A stretch of DNA of 64,000 bases. Source: Peribacillus frigoritolerans. Its GTDB lineage: Bacteria; Bacillota; Bacilli; Bacillales; Bacillaceae. The notes below the pieces were generated by a model that saw only the letters and a program-made list of their open reading frames with translations, was not told the origin of the DNA and made no database searches. Below are positions 25,512 through 35,397 of this stretch, in pieces (position 1 is the stretch's first letter; each line of letters opens with the position of its first letter). A program made the translations under genes and the position numbers. The stretch is from NCBI RefSeq assembly GCF_004358755.1, contig NZ_SMZY01000004.1, positions 248,001 to 312,000 on the forward strand. The letters run 5' to 3'.

Positions 25512-25550
25512 AAAAAGGCAACGTCTCATAAGAGATAGTTGCCTTTTTTT
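25512..25550 (+). terminator. Terminator of the WYL regulator gene
   Basis: The arms AAAAAGGCAAC and GTTGCCTTTTT pair around a smaller CTC/GAG stem with an ATAA loop, followed by a T run. A strong intrinsic terminator 28 bp after the stop. Confidence 0.88.
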
Positions 25551-25703
25551 CAAAATCATCTGTGCCACACACCACACCAAATATCTGGTGTGCTGTCGGG
25601 TATATTACATTCTTAGGAACTTGTTCACTTGATTAAAAAAAGGTGCCGGCTGCAAAAGAACATAATGCTGAATAAAATAACTAAAAATGAGTTGATGTGT
25701 TCT

Positions 25704-26711
25704 CTAACTTTTTGAGAATGACATCATTTCACTGTCCCGTCCCATCCCATCAACATTCTTTCCAAAGTTATCAAGCATTGCCCTCACTTCATCCGTCGAT
25801 TTCGTGTTCATCAATTGATTCCGCAGTTCAGCAGCGCCAGGGAATCCTTTGACATAGATTTTGAAAAAGCGGTGCAGCCCTGTGACGGAGCGCGGCACTT
25901 CTTCTGCATATTGATCCTGAAGATCAAGCTGCAGTCTCAGAAGGTCTAGGTATTCTTTGCTGCTGTGTTCTTTTGGCTCTTTTTCAAAAGCAAACGGATT
26001 TTTAAAGATCCCCCGCCCGATCATGACTCCGTCAATTCCATATTGTTCTGCAAGCTGCAGCCCGGTTTGGCGGTCGGGGATGTCGCCGTTGATGGTCAGC
26101 ATCGTGTCTGGTGCGATGCGGTCACGCAGTTTTTTGATTTCCGGGATGAGCTCCCAATGCGCATCGACTTGGCTCATTTCGTCTCTTGTGCGCAAGTGAA
26201 TGGAAAGGTTCGCAATGTCCTGTTTCAGGATATGCCCAAGCCACTCCTCCCACTCGTCTACCTTCTTAAAGCCAAGTCTTGTTTTCACGCTGACAGGCAG
26301 TCCGCCTGCTTTTGCTGCCTGAATGAGTTCTGCCGCGACGTCCGGACGGAGAATCAGGCCGCTGCCTTTTCCTCTTGATGCCACGTTCGGGACAGGACAG
26401 CCCATATTAATATCAATTCCTTTAAAACCCATCTCCGCCATACCAATGCTCATTTGACGGAAATAGTCGGGGTTATCTCCCCATATATGTGCCACCATTG
26501 GGTGTTCATCTTCTGTAAACGTCAATCGGCCGCGCACACTTTTCAAGCCCTCTGGATGACAATAGCTGTCCGAATTTGTAAATTCGGTGAAAAATACATC
26601 CGGACGGCCGGCTGCACTGACTACGTGACGGAAAACAACATCTGTCACGTCCTCCATTGGGGCAAGTACGAAAAATGGCTTCGGCAGATCACGCCAAAAA
26701 TTACTGGTCAT
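25704..26711 (-). CDS. tRNA-dihydrouridine synthase (YfjN-like)
   Basis: A 335-residue FMN-dependent dihydrouridine synthase that reduces uridine in tRNA loops with NADPH. The TIM-barrel motifs are [15 protein letters not shown] (FMN phosphate region), [23 protein letters not shown] (active-site segment), [21 protein letters not shown] and TINGDIPD ... [16 protein letters not shown]. The C-terminal helical domain binds tRNA. The start [10 protein letters not shown] agrees with the usual family N-terminus; a TTG nine codons earlier, after GGAAG, is the alternative. It is monocistronic on the minus strand. Confidence 0.88.
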   Translation of the reverse strand: MTSNFWRDLPKPFFVLAPMEDVTDVVFRHVVSAAGRPDVFFTEFTNSDSYCHPEGLKSVRGRLTFTEDEHPMVAHIWGDNPDYFRQMSIGMAEMGFKGIDINMGCPVPNVASRGKGSGLILRPDVAAELIQAAKAGGLPVSVKTRLGFKKVDEWEEWLGHILKQDIANLSIHLRTRDEMSQVDAHWELIPEIKKLRDRIAPDTMLTINGDIPDRQTGLQLAEQYGIDGVMIGRGIFKNPFAFEKEPKEHSSKEYLDLLRLQLDLQDQYAEEVPRSVTGLHRFFKIYVKGFPGAAELRNQLMNTKSTDEVRAMLDNFGKNVDGMGRDSEMMSFSKS

Positions 26712-26831
26712 GTCAAACTCAAATCCTCTCACTGTCAAACTTCCGGTAAAAAATATTCTTTTACACTTATATCATGTTTCCTGCCTGATTATCAATCTCT
26801 GCTTATTTATAAATTTTTGGAAAACCAAATA

Positions 26832-26874
26832 AAAAAGCAGTTGGCATAGAATGTTTCTATCTCAGCTGCTTTTT
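26832..26874 (-). terminator. Terminator of rlmCD
   Basis: The 12-bp stem AAAAAGCAGTTG/CAGCTGCTTTTT, with one G-U pair and a 19-nt loop, lies directly after the rlmCD stop. T and A tracts on both sides allow bidirectional action. Confidence 0.82.
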
Positions 26875-26877
26875 CTA

Positions 26878-28257
26878 TTAGACCAATTTTAAAGACGCGA
26901 CCGCTTCACAATGTGTCGTGTGTGGAAACATATCCACCGGCTGGACTTCCACTGTTGCATATCCGCCGTCCTCAAGCACTTTTAAATCACGTGCAAGAGT
27001 TGCTGGATTACAGCTAACATACACAACCTTCTTCGGTTTCATATCCAAAATCGTTTGCAGCAAGGCTTCATCGCACCCTTTACGAGGCGGATCAACCACA
27101 ATCACATCTGCTGCGTTTCCTTCTTCATACCACTTCGGAATGACAACTTCAGCTTCACCGACTGCAAACTCAGCATTTTCAATACCGTTCAATACTGCAT
27201 TGCGTTTGGCATCTTCAATGGCCTCAGGAACGATCTCCACACCGAAAACTTTCTTAGCCTTTTGAGCTAAGAACAAAGAGATTGTCCCAATGCCACAGTA
27301 CGCATCGATAACTGATTCTTCACCGCTCAAGTCTGCATACTCCAGCGCTTTATCATAAAGAACCTTCGTCTGCTCAGGGTTTACCTGATAGAAAGATCTG
27401 GCCGATATCGCGAACTTGATGTCCCCGATGTAGTCGTAGATGTATTCTTCTCCCCAGAGCACGGTTGTTTGGTCGCCGAAGATGACGTTTGTGCGTTTTG
27501 GGTTGATGTTTTGGACGATGGACTTGATGGCTGGGAATTGGGATGTGATGTCGTCGATGATGGCTTTTTTGTTTGGGAAATCGGGTGTTCGGGTGATGAA
27601 GACGACCATCATTTCCTTTGTGACAATGCCGTAGCGGACCATGATATGGCGGAGCCAGCCTTTGTTTTTCTTTTCATCGTAGGCTCGGATGCCGTGACGG
27701 TTTGCGATTGTCTTGATGGCTGCGACGACTTCATCGTTTTCGCTTTGCTGGATGAGGCATTGCTCCATGTCGATGATTTCGTGGGAGCGCTGCTGGTAGA
27801 AGCCGGCTACTAGTCCGCCTTCGCGTTCTCCGACTGGCACCTGCGCCTTGTTGCGGTAGTTCCATGGATCCTCCATGCCAAGTGTCGGGTGTACGGTGAC
27901 GTTGTCTAAGTTCAGCTTGCCGATTCTTGTTAGTACTTCTTTTACTTGTTTCTGTTTAAAATCGAGCTGGCCTTGGTAGCTTAAGTGCTGAAGCTGGCAG
28001 CCGCCGCATTGTTTATAGATCGGGCATGGGGCATCGGTGCGCTGTGCGCTTTCTTCGTGCAGCTCGACCAGGCGTCCGAATGCGTAGCCTTTATTTATTT
28101 TTGTGACTTTGATTTGGCCTTTTTCGTTTGGAAGGGCGTTAGGAACGAAAATTGGGTAGCCTTCGATCTTCGCAACGCCTGATCCGTCGTGTGTCAGGTC
28201 TTCAAAGGTCACGTCGTAGTATTCGTTTTTTTGTACGGGCGGGGTCACCTTAGTCAT
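26878..28257 (-). CDS. rlmCD: 23S rRNA (uracil-5-)-methyltransferase RlmCD
   Basis: A 459-residue RumA/TrmA-family SAM-dependent methyltransferase. The N-terminal TRAM domain ([21 protein letters not shown]) binds RNA. An iron-sulfur cluster motif [15 protein letters not shown] near residue 80 is followed by a central domain and the Rossmann fold with [28 protein letters not shown] and the catalytic Cys in [14 protein letters not shown] are present. In Bacillus the single YefA/RlmCD enzyme makes m5U747 and m5U1939 in 23S rRNA. AAAGGAAGATATCT precedes the ATG. It sits next to dgkB as in other Bacillaceae. Confidence 0.9.
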   Translation of the reverse strand: MTKVTPPVQKNEYYDVTFEDLTHDGSGVAKIEGYPIFVPNALPNEKGQIKVTKINKGYAFGRLVELHEESAQRTDAPCPIYKQCGGCQLQHLSYQGQLDFKQKQVKEVLTRIGKLNLDNVTVHPTLGMEDPWNYRNKAQVPVGEREGGLVAGFYQQRSHEIIDMEQCLIQQSENDEVVAAIKTIANRHGIRAYDEKKNKGWLRHIMVRYGIVTKEMMVVFITRTPDFPNKKAIIDDITSQFPAIKSIVQNINPKRTNVIFGDQTTVLWGEEYIYDYIGDIKFAISARSFYQVNPEQTKVLYDKALEYADLSGEESVIDAYCGIGTISLFLAQKAKKVFGVEIVPEAIEDAKRNAVLNGIENAEFAVGEAEVVIPKWYEEGNAADVIVVDPPRKGCDEALLQTILDMKPKKVVYVSCNPATLARDLKVLEDGGYATVEVQPVDMFPHTTHCEAVASLKLV

Positions 28258-28314
28258 AGATATCTTCCTTTATGGTTTACTGATTTTTTTCATTTTAACA
28301 TACTGCAGACATAA

Positions 28315-28340
28315 GAAAAACTTGGCGCTGGGCCAAGTTT
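28315..28340 (-). terminator. Terminator of dgkB
   Basis: The 9-bp stem AAACTTGGC/GCCAAGTTT (28318-28326 with 28332-28340) with a 5-nt loop is followed on the minus strand by TTCTTATG and begins right after the stop codon. Confidence 0.82.
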
Positions 28341-29252
28341 CTATTCGTCCATGGACTGGGCTTTTGCAAGCGGCATGAGGACGTCGATGTGTCGGTACAT
28401 GTTGACGAATTCGCCCGGCAGATCGCCGCCGTATTCGCCGTCTAGATTTAATTGCATTTTTTGAGCGGATATGACCTTCACTCGGTTTGCAGTTGTGTAG
28501 ATGATGTTGCTGTCGCTGATATGTTCACCGCGGAGGGCAAGGCTTGCGACCCGGATGAAGTCGGCAAGGTTTGCTTTTTTCAAGATCAGCAGGTCGAACA
28601 TGCCGTCGTTCAGCTTGCTGTCTGGCGCAAGCTTTTCAAAGCCTCCGACAGAGTTTGTGAGTGATACGAGGAACAGCATGATTTCGCCTTTGAACAGCTT
28701 TCCGTCGTATTCAATTTCTACTTCTGCCGGACGAATGGAAGGCAGCATTTCGATGCCTTTCAGGTAGTAAGCGAGCTGGCCAAGTACGGTTTTCAGCTTG
28801 CTTGGGACTTCGTATGTGAGTTCAGTGAGACGTCCGCCGCCTGCGATGTTGACGAAGTAGTGGCCGTTGACGCGTCCGATGTCGATCGCTCTTGCTTCGC
28901 CTGCAAGGATGGAGTCTACTGCTGTTAAGATATTGTCGCGCGGGATTCCGATCGCACGCGCAAAGTCGTTGGTTGTTCCAACGGGAATTACGCCAAGCTG
29001 AGGTCTTTTTTCAAGGTCTGCAAGGCCGTTTACAACTTCATTTACGGTGCCGTCTCCGCCTGCTGCAATGACAAGGTCAAAGCCTCGTTCGCCTGCGTCT
29101 CTCGCTGCCTGGATGGCGTCGCCTTCGCAGGTTGTTGCGTGGCATGACGTTTCGTAGCCGGCTATTTCAAATTTCTGAAGAACTTCAGGTAATTGTTTTT
29201 TAAAGGCTTCGCGCCCTGATGTTGGATTATAGATTATTCTTGCTCTTTTCAT
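28341..29252 (-). CDS. dgkB: Diacylglycerol kinase DgkB
   Basis: A 303-residue soluble diacylglycerol kinase. The NAD-kinase/DAGK fold is marked by RIIYNPTSGREAFKKQLPEV at the start, the nucleotide-binding GGDGTVNEVVNGL and the PVGTTNDFARAIGIP loop. LGQLAYYLKGIEML and LNLDGEYGGDLP follow in the lipid-binding half. DgkB recycles diacylglycerol from lipoteichoic-acid synthesis back to phosphatidic acid with ATP, at the membrane face. I use MKRARIIYNP as the start because this is the usual family N-terminus; two ATGs lie four codons upstream. It is located between gatB and rlmCD. Confidence 0.9.
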   Translation of the reverse strand: MKRARIIYNPTSGREAFKKQLPEVLQKFEIAGYETSCHATTCEGDAIQAARDAGERGFDLVIAAGGDGTVNEVVNGLADLEKRPQLGVIPVGTTNDFARAIGIPRDNILTAVDSILAGEARAIDIGRVNGHYFVNIAGGGRLTELTYEVPSKLKTVLGQLAYYLKGIEMLPSIRPAEVEIEYDGKLFKGEIMLFLVSLTNSVGGFEKLAPDSKLNDGMFDLLILKKANLADFIRVASLALRGEHISDSNIIYTTANRVKVISAQKMQLNLDGEYGGDLPGEFVNMYRHIDVLMPLAKAQSMDE

Positions 29253-29377
29253 TTTCCCCATCATCCTAAGTTAGAATGTATTTCCATGATTTGTTGTATC
29301 TAACAAACCATCAATTATACTACACCTTTTTTGTTAGATACGCAAACCCTAGAACTAGTATAGCCAAAGCCGGATAA

Positions 29378-29417
29378 AAACAACGGCGCCATACGTGATG
29401 TTCACTCGCGGCGCCGT
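29378..29417 (-). terminator. Terminator of the gatCAB operon
   Basis: An 8-bp GC-rich stem ACGGCGCC/GGCGCCGT (29383-29390 with 29410-29417) with an inner GTGA/TCAC stem is followed on the minus strand by TTGTTTTTAT, 10 bp after the gatB stop codon. Confidence 0.88.
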
Positions 29418-29426
29418 CTCTTGGTT

Positions 29427-30857
29427 TTATCGTTTATGAATTTCCTCTAGTAAAAGTTTGTTGACCATCGGCGGGTTCGCCTGGCCTTTTGTTGCTTTCA
29501 TGATTTGACCGACAAGGAAGCCGATTGCTTTTTGTTTGCCGCTTTTGAAGTCCTCGATGGATTGCGGATTCGCATCCAGTGATTCGTTCACGATTTTGCG
29601 GAGCGTGCCTTCGTCAGAGATTTGGACAAGTCCTTGATCCTTAACGATTTGTTCGGCATTGCCGCCTTTTTCAATCAGCTCTTTGAACACTTTTTTCGCG
29701 ATTTTCGTTGAAATTGTGCCGTTTTCGATGAGCTTAATCATGCCTGCAAGTCCTTCTGGTGTAAGAGCTGCATCCTGAAGCTCTTTGCCTTCAGCATTTA
29801 AGTAGCCGCTCACTTCACCCATCAGCCAGTTGGAAGCCTGCTTAGCGTCTGCTTCTTTTGCCACTGTCGCTTCAAAGAAATCGGACATTTCTTTTGTCAG
29901 AGTAAGGACCTGTGCATCATAAGATGGCAGGCCAAGCTCTTCGACGTAGCGCTTTTGACGCTGATCCGGAAGCTCAGGAATCGTTGAACGAATGCGCTCT
30001 TTCCACTCGTCATCAATGTAGAGCGACACAAGGTCCGGCTCCGGGAAGTAGCGGTAGTCGTCAGATCCTTCTTTTACGCGCATCAAGAGTGTTTTTCCCG
30101 TTGCTTCGTCAAAGCGGCGTGTTTCCTGCTCGATGATGCCGCCTGATAAAAGAACTTCCTCCTGGCGCTTCACTTCATGCTCAAGGCCTCTGCGGACAAA
30201 GTTGAACGAGTTCAGGTTTTTCAGCTCTGCTTTTGTCCCGAATTTCTCTTGGCCGACCGGGCGAAGGGAGATGTTGGCGTCACAGCGGAGTGAGCCTTCT
30301 TCCATCTTACAGTCTGATACGCCTGTGTATTGAATGATCGCTTTCAGCTTTTCGAGATAAGCGTAAGCCTCATCAGGTGTACGGATGTCCGGCTCTGATA
30401 CGATCTCGATCAGCGGTGTTCCCTGGCGGTTGTAATCACAAAGAGAATAACCGTCGCCTGTATGTGTCAGCTTGCCAGCATCTTCTTCTAAATGAAGGCG
30501 GGTAATGCCGATTCGTTTCTTGTAGCCGTTCACTTCAATATCAATCCAGCCGTGCTCGCCGATTGGCTTATCAAACTGGGAAATCTGGTAAGCTTTCGGG
30601 TTGTCCGGGTAAAAATAGTTCTTGCGGTCGAACTTCGTATCTGTCGCAACTTCACAGTTCAAAGCCATTGCAGCTTTCATGGCGAAATCAACGGCTTCTT
30701 TGTTCAGTACCGGCAGAACGCCTGGATAGCCAAGCTCAATCACGCTTGTGTTTGTATTTGGATCAGCGCCGAAATGGTTCGGTGCGCTTGAGAAAATTTT
30801 CGATTCTGTTTTTAATTCAACGTGGACTTCAAGTCCAATGACCGTTTCAAAGTTCAT
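29427..30857 (-). CDS. gatB: Aspartyl/glutamyl-tRNA amidotransferase subunit B
   Basis: A 476-residue GatB. Signature blocks are [24 protein letters not shown], the kinase-like cradle [17 protein letters not shown], the magnesium/zinc region [20 protein letters not shown] and the family motif [12 protein letters not shown]-terminal YqeY-like tail domain (from about residue 400) grips tRNA. GatB phosphorylates and transamidates mischarged Glu-tRNA(Gln) or Asp-tRNA(Asn) using ammonia channelled from GatA. The start follows AAGGGGGG. It is the third gene of gatCAB, 11 bp after gatA. Confidence 0.95.
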   Translation of the reverse strand: MNFETVIGLEVHVELKTESKIFSSAPNHFGADPNTNTSVIELGYPGVLPVLNKEAVDFAMKAAMALNCEVATDTKFDRKNYFYPDNPKAYQISQFDKPIGEHGWIDIEVNGYKKRIGITRLHLEEDAGKLTHTGDGYSLCDYNRQGTPLIEIVSEPDIRTPDEAYAYLEKLKAIIQYTGVSDCKMEEGSLRCDANISLRPVGQEKFGTKAELKNLNSFNFVRRGLEHEVKRQEEVLLSGGIIEQETRRFDEATGKTLLMRVKEGSDDYRYFPEPDLVSLYIDDEWKERIRSTIPELPDQRQKRYVEELGLPSYDAQVLTLTKEMSDFFEATVAKEADAKQASNWLMGEVSGYLNAEGKELQDAALTPEGLAGMIKLIENGTISTKIAKKVFKELIEKGGNAEQIVKDQGLVQISDEGTLRKIVNESLDANPQSIEDFKSGKQKAIGFLVGQIMKATKGQANPPMVNKLLLEEIHKR

Positions 30858-30868
30858 GATTTCCCCCC

Positions 30869-32326
30869 TTACAATTCAGGTTTTGCTTTATGATGGTCGG
30901 TTGCCTGCTCAAATGCGTGTGCAACGCGGTAAACTGTGCTTTCGTCGAAATGTTTTCCAATAATTTGAAGGCCAAGCGGCAATCCGTTTGAGAATCCGCA
31001 AGGCACGGAGATTCCAGGTACGCCTGCAAGGTTCACCGGAATTGTCAAAATATCGTTTGCATACATTGTCATCGGATCATCTGTTTTTTCGCCTACTTTA
31101 AAGGCAGGAGTCGGTGTTGTCGGTCCAACGATGACATCGTATTTTTCAAACACATCTTCAAAGTCTTTTTTGATGAGTGTGCGGACTTGCTGTGCTTTTT
31201 TGTAGTAAGCGTCATAGTAGCCTGAGCTGAGTGCGAATGTTCCTAGCATGATGCGGCGTTTGACTTCATCGCCGAAGCCTTCTGAACGGGACTGCTTGTA
31301 CAATTCGATCAGGTTCTTCGCATTGTCTGAACGGTAGCCGTAACGGACGCCGTCAAAGCGTGCAAGGTTTGCTGATGCTTCTGATGAAGACAGCAGGTAG
31401 TAAGTAGCGAGCGCGTATTTTGAATGAGGCAGAGATACCTCTTCCCATGTAGCACCCTGTGCTTCTAATACTTTTAACGCATCAAGGACAGACTGCTTTA
31501 CTTCTTCGCTGACACCTTCGCCCAGGTATTCCTTCGGCACGGCGATTTTGAGGCCTTTTACATCGCCAGTCAATGCAGATAAAAAGTCAGGCACTTCAAC
31601 GTCTGCTGACGTAGAATCCATTTTATCTACGCCTGAAATGGCCTGAAGCAGGAAGGCATTGTCTTCAACATTTGTTGTTAATGGTCCAATTTGATCAAGA
31701 GATGATGCAAATGCGATCAGTCCAAAGCGCGATACGCGACCATATGTAGGTTTTAGTCCAACGACACCTGTGAAGGCTGCCGGCTGGCGAATCGATCCGC
31801 CTGTATCTGATCCAAGGGCAAATGGTACTTCGCGAGCTGCAACTGCTGCAGCCGAGCCGCCGCTTGATCCGCCTGGAACGGTTTCAAGATTCCATGGATT
31901 TTTCGTGACTTTGTAGCCTGAGTTCTCTGTTGAAGAGCCCATTGCGAATTCATCCATGTTTAATTTTCCGATTGTGACAGCTTCCGCTTTCTTCAAATGC
32001 TGAACAACGGTTGCGTCATAAATCGGGTCGAAGTTTTCAAGGATTTTACTAGCCGCAGTTGTGCGCAGGTTTTTCGTGACGATGTTGTCTTTTACGCCGA
32101 TCGGCATTCCAAACATAAGACCAAATTCATCGCGCGTTCCGATCGCTTCATCCAGTTCCTTTGCGTAGGAACGTGCTTTTTCTTCATCTAATGTAAGGAA
32201 GGCATTCACTTGATCGTCGACGGCATGAATTCGTTTGTACGATTCGTCAACAAGGTCTGTTACGGTGATTTCTTTTTTATGTAAAAGTGTTTTTAACTCT
32301 GACAGTTTGTGGTCAAATAATGACAT
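30869..32326 (-). CDS. gatA: Glutamyl-tRNA(Gln) amidotransferase subunit A
   Basis: A 485-residue amidase-signature enzyme. The Ser-cisSer-Lys triad is visible: Lys in [18 protein letters not shown], Ser in [37 protein letters not shown] in consecutive blocks. It hydrolyses glutamine and passes ammonia to GatB for tRNA-dependent Gln (and Asn) formation, essential in bacteria without GlnRS. The start is supported by AAGGAGGGAGCAGCCACT. It is 16 bp after gatC. Confidence 0.95.
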   Translation of the reverse strand: MSLFDHKLSELKTLLHKKEITVTDLVDESYKRIHAVDDQVNAFLTLDEEKARSYAKELDEAIGTRDEFGLMFGMPIGVKDNIVTKNLRTTAASKILENFDPIYDATVVQHLKKAEAVTIGKLNMDEFAMGSSTENSGYKVTKNPWNLETVPGGSSGGSAAAVAAREVPFALGSDTGGSIRQPAAFTGVVGLKPTYGRVSRFGLIAFASSLDQIGPLTTNVEDNAFLLQAISGVDKMDSTSADVEVPDFLSALTGDVKGLKIAVPKEYLGEGVSEEVKQSVLDALKVLEAQGATWEEVSLPHSKYALATYYLLSSSEASANLARFDGVRYGYRSDNAKNLIELYKQSRSEGFGDEVKRRIMLGTFALSSGYYDAYYKKAQQVRTLIKKDFEDVFEKYDVIVGPTTPTPAFKVGEKTDDPMTMYANDILTIPVNLAGVPGISVPCGFSNGLPLGLQIIGKHFDESTVYRVAHAFEQATDHHKAKPEL

Positions 32327-32342
32327 AGTGGCTGCTCCCTCC

Positions 32343-32633
32343 TTATTCTAAAATGGACGGCACGCGAATGTATCCGTCTTTATGGTCAGGAGCGTTTTTC
32401 ACGACATCCTCTACTGGCAATCCTTTTTCTGCTTTGTCTTCGCGCAGAATGTTCTTCATTTCTAATACGTGTGTTGTCGGCTCAACGCCTGTTGTATCAA
32501 GTTCATTCAACTTCTCGGCGAATGTGATGATCGCGTCCAATTGATTTGTGAACATTTCTGTTTCTTCTTCAGTTATAGCCAAGCGGGCTAAATTCGCAAC
32601 GTGCTTCACTTCTTCTTTTGAAATGCGTGACAT
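32343..32633 (-). CDS. gatC: Aspartyl/glutamyl-tRNA amidotransferase subunit C
   Basis: A 96-residue GatC, usual length. Sequence blocks [20 protein letters not shown] and [24 protein letters not shown], with the C-terminal [20 protein letters not shown], wrap GatA and stabilise the complex. The start at 32633 follows GGAGGTGGAGCAC. It is the promoter-proximal gene of gatCAB; TTGCTT-N18-TATCAT in the 83-bp gap after the phosphodiesterase gene is a possible promoter. Confidence 0.95.
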   Translation of the reverse strand: MSRISKEEVKHVANLARLAITEEETEMFTNQLDAIITFAEKLNELDTTGVEPTTHVLEMKNILREDKAEKGLPVEDVVKNAPDHKDGYIRVPSILE

Positions 32634-32716
32634 GTGCTCCACCTCCGTTAAATCTCGTGCAAACAATACTCTGATGATATCAAAAGTCAGTGCATTAAAG
32701 CAACAAAAGGCCGCAA

Positions 32717-33652
32717 TTATTGCACCTCTCCGTATTCCTGATCCAGCACTTTTTTCACAAAGTTCGGATGATCCGTCATGATCCCGTCCGCGCCGATTTC
32801 AACCAGCTTTCGCACACTGTCTTCATCGTTGATCGTCCAGTATTGCACAGCGATGTTTCGGTTGTGCAGTGATTTGACGATTCTCTCGGAAGTCAGATCA
32901 AGACCGCTTGCCCTCATTGGGATTTGCACTGCCGTGTATTTGTTCATGGGAATCAGGCGTTCAACGAACAGCTTATGGGCAATGACAAAGTTGCGTGTTG
33001 CTTCAGATGGCGAGCTGACAGGCACTTTGCCGTCGGATGCTTCGATGAAGTAGTTCAGCGCTTCGTCATAGAATGAGGCGATGATGACTTTGTCGGTCAT
33101 GTTGTGTTTTTTGATCAGATCGGCCATTTTGTCTGCCAATAACAGGTCGGCGGTTTTCAGCTCGATGGTCATCGGGTAGCCTGGGAAAGTGGTGAAAATC
33201 TCATCCATGGTTGGGATGGTAACGCCTTTATTCCTATAAGGATGAGTTCCGTCCGGTCCGACGAAGTGATAGCCGGCATCCAGCTGCTTAAGCTGTTCTA
33301 GACTCATGTCTTTTACTGAGCCGGTTCCGTTTGTTGTGCGGTCAACAGTATCATCATGAATGACAACCACTTCTCCGTCTTTGGAGAGATGGACGTCCAT
33401 TTCGAGCATGTCTACCTCTAGTTTTTCAGATAGCGAGAAGGCTGCCAGCGTGTTGCCTGGAGCCATGCCGTCTCCGCCTTGATGCGCGATAATCAGCGGA
33501 CGCTTGCCTTTTTTTAGGAAGGAGTGGTTTTCGGTTTGGGTGACAGGGATAAATTGAATCATGATAAAAAAGAGCAGTACAGTGATGAGGATGGCGGCGG
33601 TGATTTTGAATGTGGCTTTCTTTTTCCTGGCGGGCTGCGGGAAGGTTTGCAT
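32717..33652 (-). CDS. Membrane-anchored glycerophosphodiester phosphodiesterase
   Basis: A 311-residue GDPD-family protein with an N-terminal anchor ([21 protein letters not shown]) and an outward-facing TIM-barrel. The catalytic residues are in [21 protein letters not shown] (His-x-x-Gly-x12-Glu-like segment), [26 protein letters not shown] (metal Glu/Asp and catalytic His) and MTIELK. The family normally reads H-R-G...E-N-T; here the block is H-Q-G...G-N-T, so the early Arg and Glu differ. It would release glycerol phosphate from glycerophosphodiesters or teichoic-acid debris. AAAGGAGGTC precedes the ATG. Bases 33405-33514 are identical to part of a truncated paralogue at 42411-42731. Confidence 0.85.
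   Translation of the reverse strand: MQTFPQPARKKKATFKITAAILITVLLFFIMIQFIPVTQTENHSFLKKGKRPLIIAHQGGDGMAPGNTLAAFSLSEKLEVDMLEMDVHLSKDGEVVVIHDDTVDRTTNGTGSVKDMSLEQLKQLDAGYHFVGPDGTHPYRNKGVTIPTMDEIFTTFPGYPMTIELKTADLLLADKMADLIKKHNMTDKVIIASFYDEALNYFIEASDGKVPVSSPSEATRNFVIAHKLFVERLIPMNKYTAVQIPMRASGLDLTSERIVKSLHNRNIAVQYWTINDEDSVRKLVEIGADGIMTDHPNFVKKVLDQEYGEVQ
33405..33514. repeat. 110-bp direct repeat, copy 1 (in intact GDPD gene)
   Basis: All 110 bases are identical to 42484-42593, an offset of 9,079 bp. Flanking bases in both copies are homologous but diverged, so the identity is a local patch within paralogous genes. Confidence 0.9.
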
Positions 33653-33742
33653 AAGCTTGACCTCCTTTGTTGTTATAGTTTCTTTATAACACGTGAATGC
33701 TGGTTTGGCTATTAAACTTATGAGTTTTATTTAACACTCACT

Positions 33743-33777
33743 AACAAAAAATAAGATAGATTGAAAATCAATCTATC
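33743..33777 (-). terminator. Terminator of the ThuA gene
   Basis: A 10-bp perfect stem (GATAGATTGA at 33755-33764 with 33768-33777), AAA loop, followed on the minus strand by TTATTTTTTG. It closes the carbohydrate island on its left side. Confidence 0.88.
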
Positions 33778-33848
33778 CTATCCATATACATCTGTATTAT
33801 TTAACTAATATTTGATATTCCTATGGCCCACGCCTTCAGACTGCTCCC

Positions 33849-34574
33849 TTAAATACTTTTGCCCGCAATCTTTTCTAAAGGCTGTGATTGTCCATAGATC
33901 GGAAGGCGTCTGTTTAAAGGTTTAGCCCAATTGACAGCGTTAATGATGACTTGCTGAATTTCTGTATGATAATAAGTCGGATATGTTTCATGCCCTGGTC
34001 TAAAATAAAATATCCTTCCATTCCCGCGGTAATATGTGCACCCGCTTCGGAAAACCTCTCCCCCTTCAAACCAACTCATAAATACCAATTCATTAGGAGC
34101 TGGAATATCGAAGTGCTCTCCATACATTTCTTCTTTTTCCAATTCAATGAATTCATTGATTCCTTTAGTTATTGGATGACCTGGTGATACGACCCATAAT
34201 CGTTCTCTTTCGTCTGCTTCACGCCATTTCAAATCACAGGTTGTACCCATTAATTCTTTAAAAATCTTTGAGAAATGCCCGGAATGAAGAACAATCAGAC
34301 CCATTCCTTCTAAAACTCGCTGTTTAACTTTCATCACGATCTCATCTTCAACTTCTTCATGAGCCATATGCCCCCACCAAATAAGAACATCAGTCTGTTC
34401 CAACACATCTGTGGTTAATCCATGATCCGGCTCGTCTAGGGTGGCTGTAATAACATTAAATCCAGCATCCTGCAAAAACTCAGAAATGGCACCATGGATT
34501 CCATTTGGATATACCTCTCTTACTGACGGATTTTTTTGTTCATGCCGATTTTCATTCCATATTGTTACCTTCAT
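33849..34574 (-). CDS. ThuA-domain protein
   Basis: A 241-residue cytoplasmic protein of the ThuA (trehalose utilisation) family, a class-I glutamine-amidotransferase-like fold without an obvious catalytic cysteine. Recognisable blocks are [61 protein letters not shown] and [26 protein letters not shown]. ThuA proteins occur in operons for sugar uptake and oxidation and may process keto-sugars, but the reaction is unsettled. It is the last gene of the island transcript, 87 bp after the DUF624 gene. A GAGGAG ribosome-binding site precedes the ATG. Confidence 0.85.
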   Translation of the reverse strand: MKVTIWNENRHEQKNPSVREVYPNGIHGAISEFLQDAGFNVITATLDEPDHGLTTDVLEQTDVLIWWGHMAHEEVEDEIVMKVKQRVLEGMGLIVLHSGHFSKIFKELMGTTCDLKWREADERERLWVVSPGHPITKGINEFIELEKEEMYGEHFDIPAPNELVFMSWFEGGEVFRSGCTYYRGNGRIFYFRPGHETYPTYYHTEIQQVIINAVNWAKPLNRRLPIYGQSQPLEKIAGKSI

Positions 34575-34661
34575 TATTCTCCTCCTGTAATTCTTCTAAT
34601 TTTTTTATATGTTTCAGTATCAATAACTCTTTAAATCAGAATTCTCTACCTCCTTGGTTTA

Positions 34662-35294
34662 TTAGCAGGAGGATGGTTCATATTTTGAAAACATTTTATT
34701 AAACAAGAAAGATTTGAGATACGCAAGCAAAGCAAAGCCTCCAAATGTCGCAAAATATATCCCTGTCAATAATCCCATAGGTGAAGAGATAAAGTAGATT
34801 GCCGGAACTAAAGTAAGAGTGACTATTTGAAGAGTGTAAAAGATATTTTGCAGACCGATTACTAATGAATTTAAAATCAAATTTTTTATTGAATTACGAT
34901 ATCCCGCTGAATACGGGAACAAAAAAAGCATCAGGCTTACATAGATCAATCCGAAGACCGCAAGTACACTCGAAAGGAACAAGCGAAAAACACCATTAAA
35001 TTGATTTAAAAAAAGAAAATCCATATAAAGAACTATGCCGCCTGCAAGAAGGAACATAGATATCATGAAAGATTGAAAGAAATTTTCGGCAAAAGCTTTC
35101 TTGAAAGTTTTTATTATTTGATATTCTTCATTTTTTGCCATTTTCAGAGAGACAGCATATAACGCAGTAATAGAGGGTCCAATGGTTATTAGCGGAAGAC
35201 AGCATAAGATGAAAAGAAGGTTTAAAATGACTATATCCACTATTTTAGATAAGATCTTAGCTAATGGATTGTTAAAATTCAGAAGTTGATTCAT
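34662..35294 (-). CDS. DUF624 (YesL-family) membrane protein of the sugar island
   Basis: A 210-residue protein with about five or six membrane segments and the YesL signature IVDIVILNLLFILCCLPLITIGPSITALYAVSLKM. It lies directly downstream of an Lpl-type ABC importer, the usual context of this family, where it is thought to help the transporter. The start MNQLLNF follows GGGGAGCTGAAGAG; an earlier ATG ten codons upstream has no ribosome-binding site. A partial terminator separates it from the lipoprotein gene, so it is probably expressed at a lower level than the importer. Confidence 0.85.
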   Translation of the reverse strand: MNQLLNFNNPLAKILSKIVDIVILNLLFILCCLPLITIGPSITALYAVSLKMAKNEEYQIIKTFKKAFAENFFQSFMISMFLLAGGIVLYMDFLFLNQFNGVFRLFLSSVLAVFGLIYVSLMLFLFPYSAGYRNSIKNLILNSLVIGLQNIFYTLQIVTLTLVPAIYFISSPMGLLTGIYFATFGGFALLAYLKSFLFNKMFSKYEPSSC

Positions 35295-35333
35295 CTCTTC
35301 AGCTCCCCGGTGTGTTTGCTGCAATCGGATAAA

Positions 35334-35366
35334 AAATCAGCCGGATTAAAGTATCTTTAAGCCGGC
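35334..35366 (-). terminator. Intra-operon terminator after the lipoprotein gene
   Basis: A 12-bp stem with one mismatch (35340-35351 with 35355-35366, ends GCCGG/CCGGC), TAT loop, then on the minus strand TGATTTTTTA. It follows the sugar-binding lipoprotein gene and precedes DUF624, probably giving differential expression. Confidence 0.82.
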
Positions 35367-35397
35367 CGTCCCTCACTTCTTGCGAGTTTAAATAGAT